Positions 1 to 11,828 of a stretch of 64,000 nt of DNA are shown piece after piece; the stretch's first letter is position 1, and each line of letters opens with the position of its first letter. The notes beneath the pieces are model-generated. The model ran no database searches, was not told where the DNA came from, and was given only the letters and a program-made list of their open reading frames with translations. The stretch is from Diphasiastrum complanatum. Its lineage: Eukaryota; Streptophyta; Lycopodiopsida; Lycopodiales; Lycopodiaceae. The stretch spans positions 38,483,374 through 38,547,373 of the forward strand of contig CM055101.1 of NCBI GenBank assembly GCA_029204225.1, in the 5' to 3' direction. A program made the translations under genes and the position numbers.

Positions 1-958
1 GATGATTTATTGAGCGTACACACTATGTACAGTTGACACAAAAGCTATATACTTCCAAGTACAATGGCTTTCCCAATCAGGTGACAAACATTCAATGTAA
101 TTAATACACAGATGAAATCTATAAATAGATCATTCAAGAACAGATTAGTGGTTGCTCCGTCCATGAGACGTATTATTTGAGTCTCCCAATTACGTCGTCA
201 ATTTTTTGGATGTAATTGCTATTTGTATTGTGCTTCAGTATAATATAGCAGCAGTACGTTTTTATCTGTGTACAACGTAGATGAATGATTGTTGTGATTG
301 AATGCACTTTTATTGTTGTTTGATCGCGCTTGTATACTCACTCTGATCAGAACACGGACGTCTACGACTCCTCAGTTTTTGATCAGACGATGGCTGTCTT
401 TGGCGCCTGAGGAACTCGCGATATCATACTGTTCTTCCATTATTTCAGAACTGTACTTCACATTCAATCTGATTTCAGTAGTACCACACACAAACCATCT
501 CTAATCTCTTTGGTAGACTGTACTCTTATTTTAGAGTATGAATTAATTTTTAAGATCTTGTTGTGGGCAATCAGAATGCATATAGCTGTGACTATCTTTA
601 GCATAAGTTGTCTATTAGACTATTTTTGCACCTAGCAGCCGATTAGAACGGGAGAGCTATTCCGCAATATTCCTACTCTTTTCTCCTTTCTCGTTCTTCC
701 TATCTCTCTTGCCCCATCAAAGCTTTGAGTTCTTTTCGGATTTGTTCATCAGTGTTTTGTTGATTTTTTTCTTTTTAGGACACAATGTTTAAGTCAAAAC
801 TTTAGAATTTAGGAGTCCTTCACTTCGAGTTCACAGTTGTAGCCTTTCTACATTCCAATCCCATTGCTCAATGTTCTATGAATGAATAAAAAATTTAATG
901 TAATAGAGATTTGAGGGCAATTCTTCTTGAGATCCACCATGGTAAATAATATGTGAAT
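1..958. other. unassigned AT-rich stretch
   Basis: I see no coding region, RNA gene or clear repeat. The longest open stretch (298-504) has no ATG start, encodes nothing familiar and is probably chance. The pyrimidine-rich tract near 660-720 could be LTR or UTR sequence, but nothing confirms it. The stretch ends where the LTR at 959 begins. Confidence 0.4.
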
Positions 959-1456
959 TGTTACATCTAGACCTCGTGTATAACGATCGATCTTCAAGAA
1001 TCCTGTCACATGCAAACCAAAAGGACACTTGTGGAGCATAAACCACCCAACCAACATGAAGAGGCTAGTCAATACCCTAACCCTTCAACCCCAAGCCACA
1101 GTGAATGAATACAAAAGAGGAGAGAAAAACCTGGCTCAAGAATCTGAAATTCCAATAGGGAGATGGGTGAGTTTCCATGGTAAGTATTCTCTCCAAGAGG
1201 AGAGAATAATTCCCTTAGGATTCCCATGCAGCCTATATTAAGCTATTGATCTCCTATTCTTGCATTGAAGCAGTCATTCACCATGCAAGTGCTCCTATGT
1301 CCAATTATAGGTCTGGGCCCTCATATGATTATTGATTACTTGTAACGACCATGTCCGGAATGATGTAGCATAACTAATAACCACATACAACTGGAGTGAC
1401 CAGCTATCCACGTCAGGAATTATTCTGATTCTCTTATACATGACATGGACATAACA
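959..1456 (-). repeat. gypsy LTR, copy 1 (3' LTR of - strand element)
   Basis: This 498-bp block begins TGTTACATCT and ends GGACATAACA, so it has the TG...CA ends of an LTR with the short inverted terminus TGTTA/TAACA. Most of it recurs, clearly related, at 2154-2624. On the - strand it is directly preceded by a polypurine tract and the chromodomain end of a gypsy pol, which makes it the 3' LTR of a - strand Ty3/gypsy chromovirus. The edges come from the TG/CA ends and the purine tract. No matching 5-bp target duplication is visible at the outer edges. Confidence 0.8.
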
Positions 1457-1468
1457 TTCTTCCCCCCC
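1457..1468 (-). promoter_or_regulatory. polypurine tract of - strand gypsy
   Basis: Read on the - strand this is GGGGGGGAAGAA, placed immediately before the TGTTATGTCC start of the LTR. That is the position and composition of the plus-strand primer (PPT) of an LTR retrotransposon. It fixes both the orientation of the element and the LTR edge. Confidence 0.8.
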
Positions 1469-1479
1469 TTGAACCACTT

Positions 1480-1955
1480 CTATTTCTTGAAGTGAAACCT
1501 AGGGAAGTTCTTCTTTAGGCTTTCGACCCACTCCCATGAATCATCATCCTCAGTCCGTCCCTTCCACCTAATCAAGCACTCAGAGATAGAACGATTTCTC
1601 AATTGTTTATCTCTGGTTCTGAGTACCTTTTTAGGTTCCAAAGGAATACTAAGCGATAAGTCCTCCAAATGGATAAGACAACTATGCCACCTTCCTATAA
1701 ACTTAATTTTAATCGGCATACATGAAACACAGGGTGAGCAATAGACTTGTTCTGAAGATCTAGTTCGTAGGCTAAAGAACCAATTTTCTTTATAATCCAA
1801 AATAGTCCACAATATCTGGAAGACAATTTATAATGCTTCCTCGTACGCATAGTCTTAGAATCCTTAGGTATTCTAAGATATATCCAGTCATCAACTTTAG
1901 AATCTCTAAGAGACCTCTTAAGATCGACATAGTGCTTAGTTCTATCCTGAGCACT
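1480..1955 (-). pseudogene. Ty3/gypsy chromovirus integrase tail with chromodomain
   Basis: Reading from 1955 down, the - strand shows the C-terminal integrase region (GDW/GPF-like module: DDWIYLRIPKDSKTMR, then SSRYCGLFWIIK and PVFHVCRLKL). A stop and a frame change follow, then a chromodomain with the signature ECLIRWKG...SWEWVESLKKNFP and the C-terminal residues HFKK. A chromodomain at the end of pol defines the chromovirus lineage, where it is thought to steer integration to marked chromatin. The rest of pol is missing: upstream the sequence passes straight into rearranged LTR fragments. The reading frame is broken between integrase tail and chromodomain, so this is a remnant. Family assignment is firm; the exact left edge is not. 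Confidence 0.85.
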
Positions 1956-1959
1956 CCGG

Positions 1960-2153
1960 ATACAATCACGGGTGGTTTATGCTCCACAGGTGTCCTTTTG
2001 GTTGGGTGGTTTATGCTCCGCAACTGGTCTCCTTTTGGTTTGCATGTGATAGGATTCTTGAAGATCTTCACTTGGCGATCGTTGTAGTGGTATCAGGGTG
2101 GTTTATGCTCCACAGGTGTCCTTTTGGTTTGCATGTGACATGATTCTTGAAGA
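1960..2153 (+). repeat. scrambled gypsy LTR-end fragments with primer site
   Basis: The LTR-derived words GTTTATGCTCC and CCTTTTGGTTTGCATGTGA occur here repeatedly on the + strand, opposite to LTR copies 1 and 2. At 2045-2087 one fragment has the form of an LTR 3' end (...GATCGTTGTAG), followed at 2088-2096 by TGGTATCAG, the start of the initiator-Met tRNA primer site. It then breaks into another LTR fragment. The whole is a local rearrangement of LTR ends, not an intact element. Confidence 0.65.
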
Positions 2154-2210
2154 TCTTCAAGAATCCTGTCACATGCAAACCAAAAGGACACCTGTGGAGC
2201 ATAAACCACC
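2097..2210. repeat. 57-bp-arm near-perfect palindrome
   Basis: Arms 2097-2153 and 2154-2210 are reverse complements with no spacer. The centre is TTGAAGATCTTCAA, and I find one mismatch. Both arms are the same LTR 3'-end segment in opposite orientation, so the palindrome comes from head-to-head joining of two LTR copies. The right arm runs on into LTR copy 2. It could extrude as a cruciform. Confidence 0.85.
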
Positions 2211-2624
2211 CAGCCAACATGAAGAGGCTAGTCAATACCCTAACCCTTCACCCCCAAGCCACAATGAATGAATACAAGAGAGGAGAGGAAAACCTGGCTC
2301 AAGAATCTGAAATTCCAATAGGGAGATGGGCGAGTTTCCATGGTAAGTATTCTCTCCAAGAAGAACGAATATTTCCCTTAGGATTCCCATGCAACCTATA
2401 TTAAGCTATTGACCTCCTATTCTTGCATTAAAGCATTCATTCACCATGCAAGTACTCCTATGTCCAATTATAGGTCTAGGCCCTCATATGATTATTAATT
2501 ACTTGAAATGACCACGCTCGGAATGACGTAGCATAACTAATAACCACATACAACTAGAGTGACGGGCTATCTACGTCACTTCAGGAATTATTCTAATTCC
2601 CTTATACAGGACATGGACATAACA
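2154..2624 (-). repeat. gypsy LTR, copy 2 (5'-truncated)
   Basis: This is a second copy of the 959-1456 LTR in the same orientation, ending GGACATAACA at 2624. It lacks the outer ~30 bp at its low-coordinate end, where it joins the palindrome. A few substitutions and a short insertion ('cacttc' near 2578) separate the copies. In position it would be the 5' LTR of the - strand element whose internal part is almost entirely deleted. Confidence 0.75.
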
Positions 2625-2689
2625 TCATGTTTATGTAGATCAAAGTCATATAATTCTCAAGTAGTAAATGTGTTTTTTAAGATATAATG

Positions 2690-3060
<371 letters not shown>

Positions 3061-5037
3061 CAACGTTTCAATGTCAGAACTGTTAGCCGATTTTTTGACA
3101 TGATAAATCGGGCTAAACTAGGGAAGAAATACCATGTTGTTTCATCAGTTGTATATAATATGTGCTACTTACTTTTAGTGTGACCTAGTGTGATCGGCAA
3201 AAATTTTGGCCCATATAGCCATAGTCGAAGGGGTCCCAATCTTTGATAAATAAATCAACCTTAGAAATTGCTGTGTAATTTTTGTTTTCCATGATTTTAT
3301 CGAACTTTTAATATAATTGCCAATGTAACCGGAATTTTATATTAATATAATATGATGTTTGAGACTTTTTCAGGTTTTCCTTTCACCCAATCTATATGGA
3401 AATCAGAGACAGGCCAATATTTTCGAGCACCTGGATATTTGGAAAAATGTCAAGAATCTTCAACAAAGACCGACATTCTTCTCCATCTGATCTTTTTGGG
3501 CCAAAAACATCAATCAAGAGCCAAATGAGAAATACTATCACCAAAAAGTTGGGCACCACAAGTATCAAATAGCACATCAGGACAATGGGACAAGGGACAA
3601 AAATGGGCCAAACCTTCATAATTAAGTACCTAATGCATAAGGGCCACCCAGGCAAAATTATCATGAGAAACCAGGAAAGTGATATCGGACGGCCTGAATC
3701 TAAAAGGATGCTAATAAAGCGTCAAATATTGAGCATAAGACCTTGACTTAATGGGCCATCTACTTTGGTCATAGGTGCCCAAGTGGCCCTATCCACAAGT
3801 TTCAATGCCATTTAAGAGGCCACATGGCACAAAGCCAAAAAGTTTAAATGAACCCTTGAGAATGAAATGTTAAATGGACAAAATGAAACTAAAAATCAAA
3901 AGGTTGGACCTTCATCCTTTGACGGATATACATGCATGGCCACCCCATCCAGAATCTATCTATCATCTCAATTGTCTCGTGTCTGCTGATGCAACTTTTT
4001 TCTCATGAGTGTGTGAAGAATGCAATCTCCCTTTCTACGTGAGTCAAGTACGGAGAATTCTGATCATTTTCGGACTCTGAGAGTGACTTTCCAGTAAGAC
4101 GATGGAAAAATGCCCTTCACGTATATCTCTGAGAGCAGAAGTTTAGTATCTAGCCGCTGACTGAGAATAGACTTTCGGGATTGACATCATTCCATTATGA
4201 TCTCTACATATCATACACTCTGAGCATTTGATTTGCCTACACTTAAGCAAGATTTCGTATGAGAGATTTGATTCAAAACGCAGGTTGAGAAGTGCACTCA
4301 ATATGATGGCATTGAAGAGCAAAGACCTGATTAAACGTTGAAATGTACTCAAGGTGCTCGCATCAATTGCATAATCGTATTGCCTTTGGTAGAACCTACT
4401 ACCACACAACATGAAGACGATGTTTAAATCTTTTTGGAATGAAGGATCTCGTTCCACCACCGCCTCTCAGGATCTATGTTTGCATGAGAAATCAAGAAGA
4501 TAAGGAAGACACTGTGTCTCACCTGTTGGGACTGATGGCTGTCAATCGCAGTTCAGAGTATGCTGAGTTCTGGACACAATCATCTCGCACCCTCACTACA
4601 GTATTGTCACTGCTGATTGAAAGGGATCTGAGTCTGTCATTGCTACAATACTCCTAATACGTATCCGCCTATGCTGCATCAGTTTCTACAGATTAAAAAC
4701 GGTCATCAAGCTAGCTTGTGTGAGCCCCATCGCTACTGCTTGAGTGAAATACGAGTCTGTTGAGGACACAAGCTACCTGGATTCAGAGCTATCGCTTGAA
4801 CGCTGAGTGAGTTTCCAGTATGAGCGACACAGCATGATATCTCCAATCAAGAATCTCAAAGTATTGAGAGAGTTCCTCCCATAGAGAGCTGTATTTATCT
4901 GAAGTGGGCGTCCTGTTAATTATCACCTATCTGAGCTATGAAGGAATATGCCATATATCCATTGTGAGCTTTGCTTCTCACCGGAATTAACAGTTACTAC
5001 TGAAAATATGGTGTCCGAGCACTTGGTTCTCACACTC
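3061..5037. other. unassigned stretch
   Basis: No recognisable gene. Short open stretches at 3392-3664 (-), 4143-4460 (-) and 4439-4657 (+) match nothing I know and overlap one another. A short word around 3811 (CATTTAAGAGGCCACATG) recurs near 25282 and 49423, so part of this is probably old repeat. The right edge is where copia reverse transcriptase sequence starts abruptly. Confidence 0.35.
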
Positions 5038-6150
5038 ATCCATCAATGTTGGTTCTGATTCCAATGTCTATGTGAGAGTTACTGATGGGAAGATCATCAT
5101 TGTGACTGTGTATTTGGATGACACTCTGATACTCTGCAAGAGTGAGAAATTGATTGCTGAAGTGAAGGAAGACATCTCGAAACATTTCGAGATTGTGGAT
5201 CTGGGAGAAGCCAGGTGTTACCTTGGCTTACAAATTGAAAGGGACTATGAGGGAGTTAAGCTATACCTTCATCAGTCCAGATACACCCAGCAAATCCTAG
5301 AGGATTTTGGGATGCTAAATTGCAAAGGAGCGAATACTCCAATGCTTGCAAGAATGGTGCTGACGAACGAAAATTGTTCAAGGCCTAAAGCATAGAGGGA
5401 ATTGATGCAGCTCACACCTTACAGGAAATTGATAGGATCGTTGATGTACCTTGCAGACAATACACACCCTGACATTGTTTATGCAGTGTTCAGGATGAGC
5501 CAATTCTGTACGAATCTTGGCTCGACACATTGGAAGATTGCAAAACGAATTTTGCAATATCTTCAACTAACAAAGGATTATGCTTTGTGTTATTGTCGTG
5601 ATGCAGGTTTTTAGATGCTTTCTTACAGTGATGCTAGCTTGGCAATCCTCAAGGACGACTGTAAAAGTGTCTCAGGAGGATGCACCATTGCGTCAGGAGC
5701 GGCAATTCTTTGGGTCAGCAAGAAGCAGACCATTGTGGCCCAGTCATCCTACAAAGTAGAGTATGTTGCAGCAACAAAGATGGCCAACGAAATAATTTGG
5801 CTCAAATAGTTCCTAGATGAATTGGGTGAAACAAGCAATGGACCTCTGGTTTTGCAGATGGATAACACATCTGCAATACATCTAACATCTAGCAATGACC
5901 CTGTGTTTCACTTAAGGACAAAACACATTGCGATCAAGTACCACTTGATCAAGGATCTAATTGGGAAGAAGATGTTGCAGACCACTTTCATTGGAATGAA
6001 AGACATGGTTGCTGACATTTTCACAAAGGCCCTAGACAAAGGTCTATTCGAGAGACAGAGGAGCAGCCTTGGAGTCGTCAAGCTATCATGCTTTGAGAGG
6101 GAGCTAAAGAAACATTTTGTTTCTAATGCCAAAGCTTTGCTAGCTTTCAA
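5038..6150 (+). pseudogene. Ty1/copia RT-RNase H remnant
   Basis: Begins abruptly inside the reverse transcriptase (VGSDSNVYVRV, then VYLDDTLIL, a YxDD catalytic motif with Leu at the variable position). Continues through the conserved copia segments EIVDLGEARCYLGLQIER, YRKLIGSLMYLADNTHPDI and the RNase H parts YSDASLAI, CKSVSGGCTI, IVAQSSYKVEYVA, MDNTSAIHL, RTKHIAIKYHLI and VADIFTKAL. In-frame stops or frame changes near 5393, 5612 and 5807 split it into at least four pieces. Gag, protease, integrase and the N-terminal half of RT are absent. It copies RNA to DNA in intact relatives; here it cannot be functional. Family is certain; the 3' edge is approximate. Confidence 0.92.
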
Positions 6151-6169
6151 TTCTGAACCTTTGACAAAA

Positions 6170-6790
6170 GGCGACACGACACGACACGAAATCAGTCATG
6201 CCCCACGAACAGCCGACCAAAAAAACAGCCAAATACCATGGGATACAGATATCTGGTCTGATATCATGACATTATCAGAAGTATTTTAGATCATGGCTAA
6301 TCTGCCACTCTTGTAATTCGCAAATTAGTTGTAGATGTTTAATCTTTCTAATCTTGAAGTTAGAAGATGCGACACGAAATTGTTCGTGAACTATATACTT
6401 TCTGATTTGATGCATAATGTAAGTCTAATGCTAGTAAGCAAGACAAGAAGTAAAAAAATGAACTATATAGAATACGACTCCGCATGCGTACGAGATAATT
6501 CTGCATAGGATCTGTAGATCCACAAGTCTGCTAGTAAGCAAGACTCGAATTCTTGAGAGAACTGTATTTTTCTCACACCAACGCACTGCGTGGATCTGCA
6601 TGCAGTGCTTGAAGAATAAAAAAAATCAATAGATGATTTTTGTAGTTGTTGTGCACATTATTATTCTAGATGATTGTATGATCTTGTATATAAATTCATC
6701 TGCTACTACGTTTCTTTCCTTTAATAAGAAGTGAGTTTTCTTGTAGGGTTCTAAAGACGATATCTAGATGTCTATTATGTTCTTCTTCAT
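6170..6790 (+). repeat. possible copia 3' LTR
   Basis: Lies just after the copia RNase H end and has no coding content. A TATA-like TGTATATAAATTC near 6684-6698 and a later AATAAG are arranged as in an LTR promoter and polyadenylation region. A 16-bp direct repeat (TGCTAGTAAGCAAGAC, near 6430 and 6529) lies inside. I could not identify a polypurine tract or TG/CA ends, so the boundaries are guesses. Confidence 0.3.
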
Positions 6791-7388
6791 TTGCACTGAA
6801 GACTAAACGTCAAAGAATATTCCTACAAAACGTGTATGGGGTTGAAAGACTCGTTCCATCATTCTATTGACTGTTGCGGGAGCATTAGTAAGACCAAATG
6901 GTACCACTAAAATTCATAAAGGCCAGAGTTAGTCCTGAACGCAATTTTATGGACATCTTCAAGTGCTACTCGGATTTGGTGGTATCCACTTGTTAAATCT
7001 ATTCTACTAAAGATACAAGATTCATTTATCCTATCCATAATGTCATATATTCTTGGAATAGAAAAACGGTTCTTAACTGTAATCTTGTTTAAAGCACGAT
7101 AGTCCACACACATCCTAAAACTCCCATCTTTCTTTTGTACTAAAAGTACAAGAGAGCAATAGGGGGAATTACTAGGTTTTATAAGGCCTTTCTCTAACAA
7201 GTCATTAATTTGCTTAGAAATTTCTTCTTGTTGAGAATGACTTACCCTATAGGGAGGTCATGGAACTTCCAGGAATAATGTGTATCATATGATCTTCAGG
7301 TCTTTTAGGGGGTAAGGACTTTGGTAGCTCATCAGAAAAACAGGAAGAATACTTTAATTTAAAGTCTTTTCTACTTTTGTCCAAAAAA
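6780..7388 (-). pseudogene. Ty3/gypsy reverse transcriptase remnant
   Basis: Read from 7388 downwards: a linker (PKSLPPKRPEDHMIHIIPGS), then PPYRVS, EISKQINDLLEKGLIKPSNS, the RT core VLLVQKKDGSFRMCVDYRAL, then [25 protein letters not shown]. After a frameshift at about 6905 it reads [17 protein letters not shown] and [13 protein letters not shown]. This is RT motifs 1-4 of a gypsy pol; the YxDD part is lost at the low-coordinate end. A stop lies near 7258 and one base is missing at the frameshift. The high-coordinate end is cut by the LTR-like block at about 7391, as if that element inserted into it. Confidence 0.9.
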
Positions 7389-7390
7389 TG

Positions 7391-7793
7391 TGTGTCATGG
7401 CCATATTCGGTTAAGGACTTGGAATAGTCCTAATATGGTAGACTGGCCCTCCAGACAATCTAATTGAGACATATGGAGTATTGCATGTATGTGTGACAGA
7501 TATAGGCAAGAGGACTGCATGAAGAGATGTGATCTATTTATAGTTGACATGCATGGGGGTTGCATGGTTTCATGCACAAGACTCTACTCTCTATATAATG
7601 AGGTAGAGATTCTCCCGTCGACATATTGGGTTTAGGTTACCCGTTTCTCTCTTCTCCTCTTGCTTCACATGGCATGGCTTGGGGGCTAGATCCAGGTTTG
7701 TGATCTAGGATTGGTTGGGCGGTTTGGCTCCATAGTCTCTCTTGTTGTGTTATCCTATCCTTATCTTAGGGGCAATCCTTTAGGGTCTTTACA
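7391..7793 (+). repeat. LTR-like block cutting the gypsy RT
   Basis: Ends ...CTTTACA one base before a canonical tRNA primer site. TATATAATGAGG near 7594-7605 is a good TATA box in the right place. The left edge, where the gypsy RT reading stops, shows TGTGTGTCATGG. These point to a 5' LTR about 400 bp long in + orientation. No second LTR copy was found in the window. Confidence 0.6.
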
Positions 7794-7794
7794 T

Positions 7795-7806
7795 TGGTAT
7801 CAGAGC
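7795..7806 (+). promoter_or_regulatory. primer binding site, initiator-Met tRNA
   Basis: TGGTATCAGAGC matches the 3' end of plant initiator-Met tRNA over 12 bases, the usual primer site of plant copia and many gypsy elements. It lies one base after the LTR-like end. The open frame 7711-8031 that crosses it is untranslated leader, not a gene. Confidence 0.85.
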
Positions 7807-9660
7807 CCAGCTAAGATGCAGTCTTGGATAGGTTGGAGGCAAACTCTACATCGGATTGGAAGCACATGGAGTTATGTCCCGGATTGGTGTGCGAAACTCT
7901 CAAGTGGAAAATCGAGTTTTGGATCCTCTAATTCTGGTTTGAAGCATATTGGCAAGAGGAGTTGTATAGTGCACTACCACCGGGCTATCTTTTTGTTAAT
8001 ATTGCCTGTAATTGGAGTGATTCACTTCTAATTTTTTTTGTAGAACCTTGAGAGGATTTCTATTGATGTAGTATGATTTGTGTAACGAATCCAGTAGCTT
8101 GTTTCCATGTCATTGAAGATAAATAATAAGCAGAACTAGTTATGTTTGTTGATATTTTTTTGAGTTCAATTTATCCTGTAAAACAAACTGTTAGAAACTA
8201 GTAATCATGATTCTGCTATTTGCATGCTGAGGACATTAATCCTCCAGTGTTGTATGCCTAGTATGGATTATGAATGGGAACTGCTGTTATAACAAATCTT
8301 TAATAATATGCTGTTTAAGCAGAGACTTGTTAAACCTCATCTATGTGTTTGTCTATTCCCTAAAAAATCATTGACAGTTCTACTTTCAGATTGGTTTAAC
8401 CTTTTTGATATGGAAAGGAGTGTTGTTTGGGAATGATTGGAATAGGGAGCATGCAGATCCCGTTGCTAGCAGAAGAGAATGTAACCCTGTGATCAGAAAT
8501 CCGTGTTCTGCTGTCTGGAAGAGATTGGAGTTAACCTCATTACTCTTGATAATACTGTATTTCAGCTCACTGAGGTAGCAAAGGACAATAGATTTTGTCT
8601 TAAAGCTATTGAACGGATAGACAGTTGATTTCCCTTGCTTGTTGACGGTTGGAAGACAACCCTGATGGCTGTTCCGGATCACTCTTGCTTTCCATATATG
8701 TGTTTTCCCGTTTGGAAGACCTATGGAGCAAAGAGTAGAAGCCAGTAAGAATGGAATGGACCTCACCTCCTGTAAACTAGCACAGTGGCTGCAAAGAATG
8801 GTTGATAGCTGGAATCTTGGCCAGTAACTCGAATATCCTGGATCTGACAACTGCTTGGAGCCTAATGGTGACAGCATGTGTGGTAGATTAGTGATGGTGG
8901 TAGAGCGCTGAGGAACCAGTTATGCAGGGCAAGAACATGATGTCTCTGATCAAAATGTTGATAGGCGCCCTTGTTTACCTCTTATGCAACGAATTTGAAA
9001 CTTGTATTGATGGCTTTGGAGCTCGTTGACAATTTGGAGGACTGAAATTTTGCTCCATTGATGGCCATGGTAGAGCGTACATCTGTGGTAGCAAGAGAGA
9101 GAGGTGCGCGGGCAGCAAAACAGCAGTAATTCGATTCTTTTCCTGTGGAGGAGGCGTCCTAGAGAAATGTGCATGCAATCGGGTTGAAGAATCGAGCAAC
9201 CATTGCGGCTGTCTGCCAGGACGAAGGAAAAGGAGTGGAACCCTTAGGGTTTGATGGGGACCTCTTGATTCCCTCGATGGCAGCATGTGTTGGAGGGAGG
9301 TGCTCGGATTTATCTCTGGTGGCTATGGAGACACTGAACGAGCCTGCACCTTCTCGTAGTTTTTGGGAAAACCCTATTAGGGTTTGCTTAAACTTGAAAG
9401 CAATGTTGTTGTTGGGCTTGTTGGTTTTTTTTTCTTCCCCTTATGACAGTGTATGGACTCATCTTTTTGACACTCATACAAGGGTTTCAAAATTTCGGCA
9501 ATCTTGGGAATTGCACAGCTATGCTTGTTATGTGTCGGATGGCCAAAAGCTTAAAAGGTTTTTCAATAATACTTAACCTTGGGATAATGTAACTTTTGAT
9601 GTTTACATGACTTTTGTGTGTTACATCGACAGTTATTTGTAGGCCTAGAATTTTTTGTGG
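7807..9660. other. unassigned interval between two inward-facing primer sites
   Basis: No gag or pol is recognisable. A 163-codon open frame on the - strand (8386-8877, ATG start) and a pair of overlapping frames at 8975-9576 match nothing I know. The words AGGGTTT/AAACCCTA at 9247 and 9371 resemble the telo-box of plant promoters but are too short to mean much. It could be the internal part of a non-autonomous LTR element or two overlapping element leaders. Confidence 0.35.
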
Positions 9661-9673
9661 AACTTTGATACCA
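9661..9673 (-). promoter_or_regulatory. primer binding site on - strand
   Basis: The - strand reads TGGTATCAAAGTT, a common variant of the initiator-Met tRNA primer site, one base after a - strand sequence ending ...GATACA. It implies an LTR on the high-coordinate side (9675 up) of a - strand element. Confidence 0.6.
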
Positions 9674-9674
9674 T

Positions 9675-9900
9675 TGTATCAGTGGTCAAGCTTTATCAAT
9701 CGGATTTTGGGAGAAAATCTTTCTAAGTCGATCTTGACAAAACAGTACGGTTCTCAGACATGTATCCGGTAAAGGGATTCGATTCCTTGGTACGATGCTA
9801 TTTAAACATTTAACTCTGGAGTATTGGTACTCCAAGTAAATGGAGTTAAATCGTGTTTTTTCAGCTTTCTCCTTTTCAAATCGGTGGAACACCGATCAGT
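9675..9900 (-). repeat. possible LTR of - strand element
   Basis: In the + direction this block starts TGTATCAG directly next to the primer site, as an LTR edge should. The far edge could not be located and no second copy was seen, so length is unknown. The short open frame inside it (9686-9892) has no recognisable similarity. Confidence 0.3.
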
Positions 9901-11828
9901 TGGTTATAGTGGTTTTGATGATTTCGGTCATTAAAATTGAACAAACCAAAGCTTTTGATATAACTTAAAGAAGTAATTCTTAAGCTAGTGAGTGAAAAGG
10001 GTGAACATTCCAATTTTATTGAAAAAATCAAAATAATAGAAATTAATAAAAAACTAATTTCATTTCCAGTTAAATCCTATGGTGAATTATATTCAAAAGA
10101 TCAGACTCGAAGTGCGTTCATACTAGTAGATGATTTTTTGGTATCGGTTATCCGGCCCAAGTATAGGATAGAAATGAAATTGTTTCAGACTTTTTCCTAC
10201 AATAATTAATTTTAAACATTTACTAATGTCGTTACGTCTTCTTGATACTTTAGCTGAAAGATTTTCAAGGAACTGAAAATTCTAAGGAGGGAAAAAGAGT
10301 GGACATCAGTGGTAGTAAGTGTGATCAGGAAATGTATTTCGCAGTTAGGATTTTAGTAATCGCAGTAAATAATTGCTTAATACCATATATTAATTTCCTG
10401 GATTAAATTCATTTAGTTGAATTAATAACTGATATCTTTGTGACAATTGAGTTATCCACAATTTTGGATGTCAATTGTGATGTTAGAAGAGGAATCAAAT
10501 ACGTGGATTACTTTGGATCTGTTAGTTGATAGAAGCTTGTCCCTAGATTTGATGCATTAGTAGGGTTTCGAGGCTTATCACTAACTTGGAAGGATCAGAA
10601 TGTAATGTAAACCATGTTAATTCTTCTGTTTAAATCACAAGATCAGATGTGGATTTGAAGTATCCATCTGATAGGCATGCCAGTCCCTATATGGATTATA
10701 GGACAACTAGATGATCAACAAATCTCTAGAATATCAGGTAAGGCGGTTAAGGGTTTTCTGGAAGGAAAAGCTGATGGTATGGGACATCAGTAATTTTGGA
10801 AAAGAAATTCTAGGACTGTAAAGATCTGATGATTGATGGTGTGTTTTAGTACCTAGTTGTGATATGAAAAAATTACGGTTTGAAGCCATCAGCGCGACAA
10901 TGGTATAAGCAGAAAGATCAAGCCTTGAAATCCTTAAAATTAAAAAATGTGGGGTATTTTGAAATTTTTTGAGGTTTAATCTAGATCCCAATGTGGTATC
11001 TCATTATTTGCAAAATCAGAGGCCCTCGAATCTATTTCTCACTTTCTTAATGAATCCTTTACTTCTTAGTAATTTTTTGAATATAAGACATCAGACTAGT
11101 TTATATGAATTCTTTTCAGCATAAAGTTATTCTTCTAAAAGACTGTTATGTCCATAAATTACTACTTGTGGGAATGGTAGAATATCATGTTACATAAATA
11201 GGTTTCAATGGAATGATTGTGCTATCACTCGGGTTGAAAATATTTGAAGGAAAAGTCCTAGTTGCAATAGAGTGAATCCTTTAGTGGAAGCACTTATTAC
11301 TAACTTTTCTTGGATTTAGATATTTTCATATATAATCTTTCTAGTTAAATTTCATTGAAAATAATTTCTTTGAGAGGGGTGAAGTGGTGGGACAAAATTC
11401 TATTTGGGAATCTGTGGGTTGCATAGTTTTCGAAAGAGAACCAACTGTGGTATAGAAATGAGATTTGGTCTGAAAAGTAATTTCGGGTAGATTCAGAGTA
11501 AGATACCTAATTGGAACTTTTCGAATAAGAGGAATTCTCTAGGGATTGTGTGGACAATCTAGAACTAGAACATGTTTGGAATTTGAATCATTATTTATAA
11601 GTAGTACAGTGAAAGGTCAAAGGTTACTAATTCCATTTTGGTTGGAATTGGAGTAAGTTTGATCAGGATTTAAGTCTGAGAGTTCTGTATTGGATCAACC
11701 TAATCTTAGTTGAGTACTAGGATCAAAGAGAGGTCGATTGAGTGGAAGAAATTATGTAATTAGAGGTAAGTGAGATTGGAAAACTGTTGAGAGTGAATGT
11801 TATTTGTCTCAAAGATTTTCTGGATATG
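9901..11828. other. unassigned AT-rich stretch
   Basis: I read all frames and found only short open stretches (9988-10209 +, 10734-10991 -) without recognisable motifs, and no repeats or LTR ends I can defend. By position it lies downstream of the - strand gag at 11829-13740, where protease and RT of that element would be expected, but no such motif is visible. Confidence 0.35.

Noticed and set aside
7711-8031. 106-codon + strand open frame
   Set aside because: It runs across the tRNA primer site and LTR end, so it is untranslated leader.
8386-8877. 163-codon - strand ORF
   Set aside because: ATG-led but without recognisable domains or neighbours; I mention it only as part of the unassigned interval.
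9240-9385. AAACCCTA/AGGGTTT words as telomere or promoter telo-boxes
   Set aside because: Only single copies; too short to call a regulatory site or interstitial telomere.
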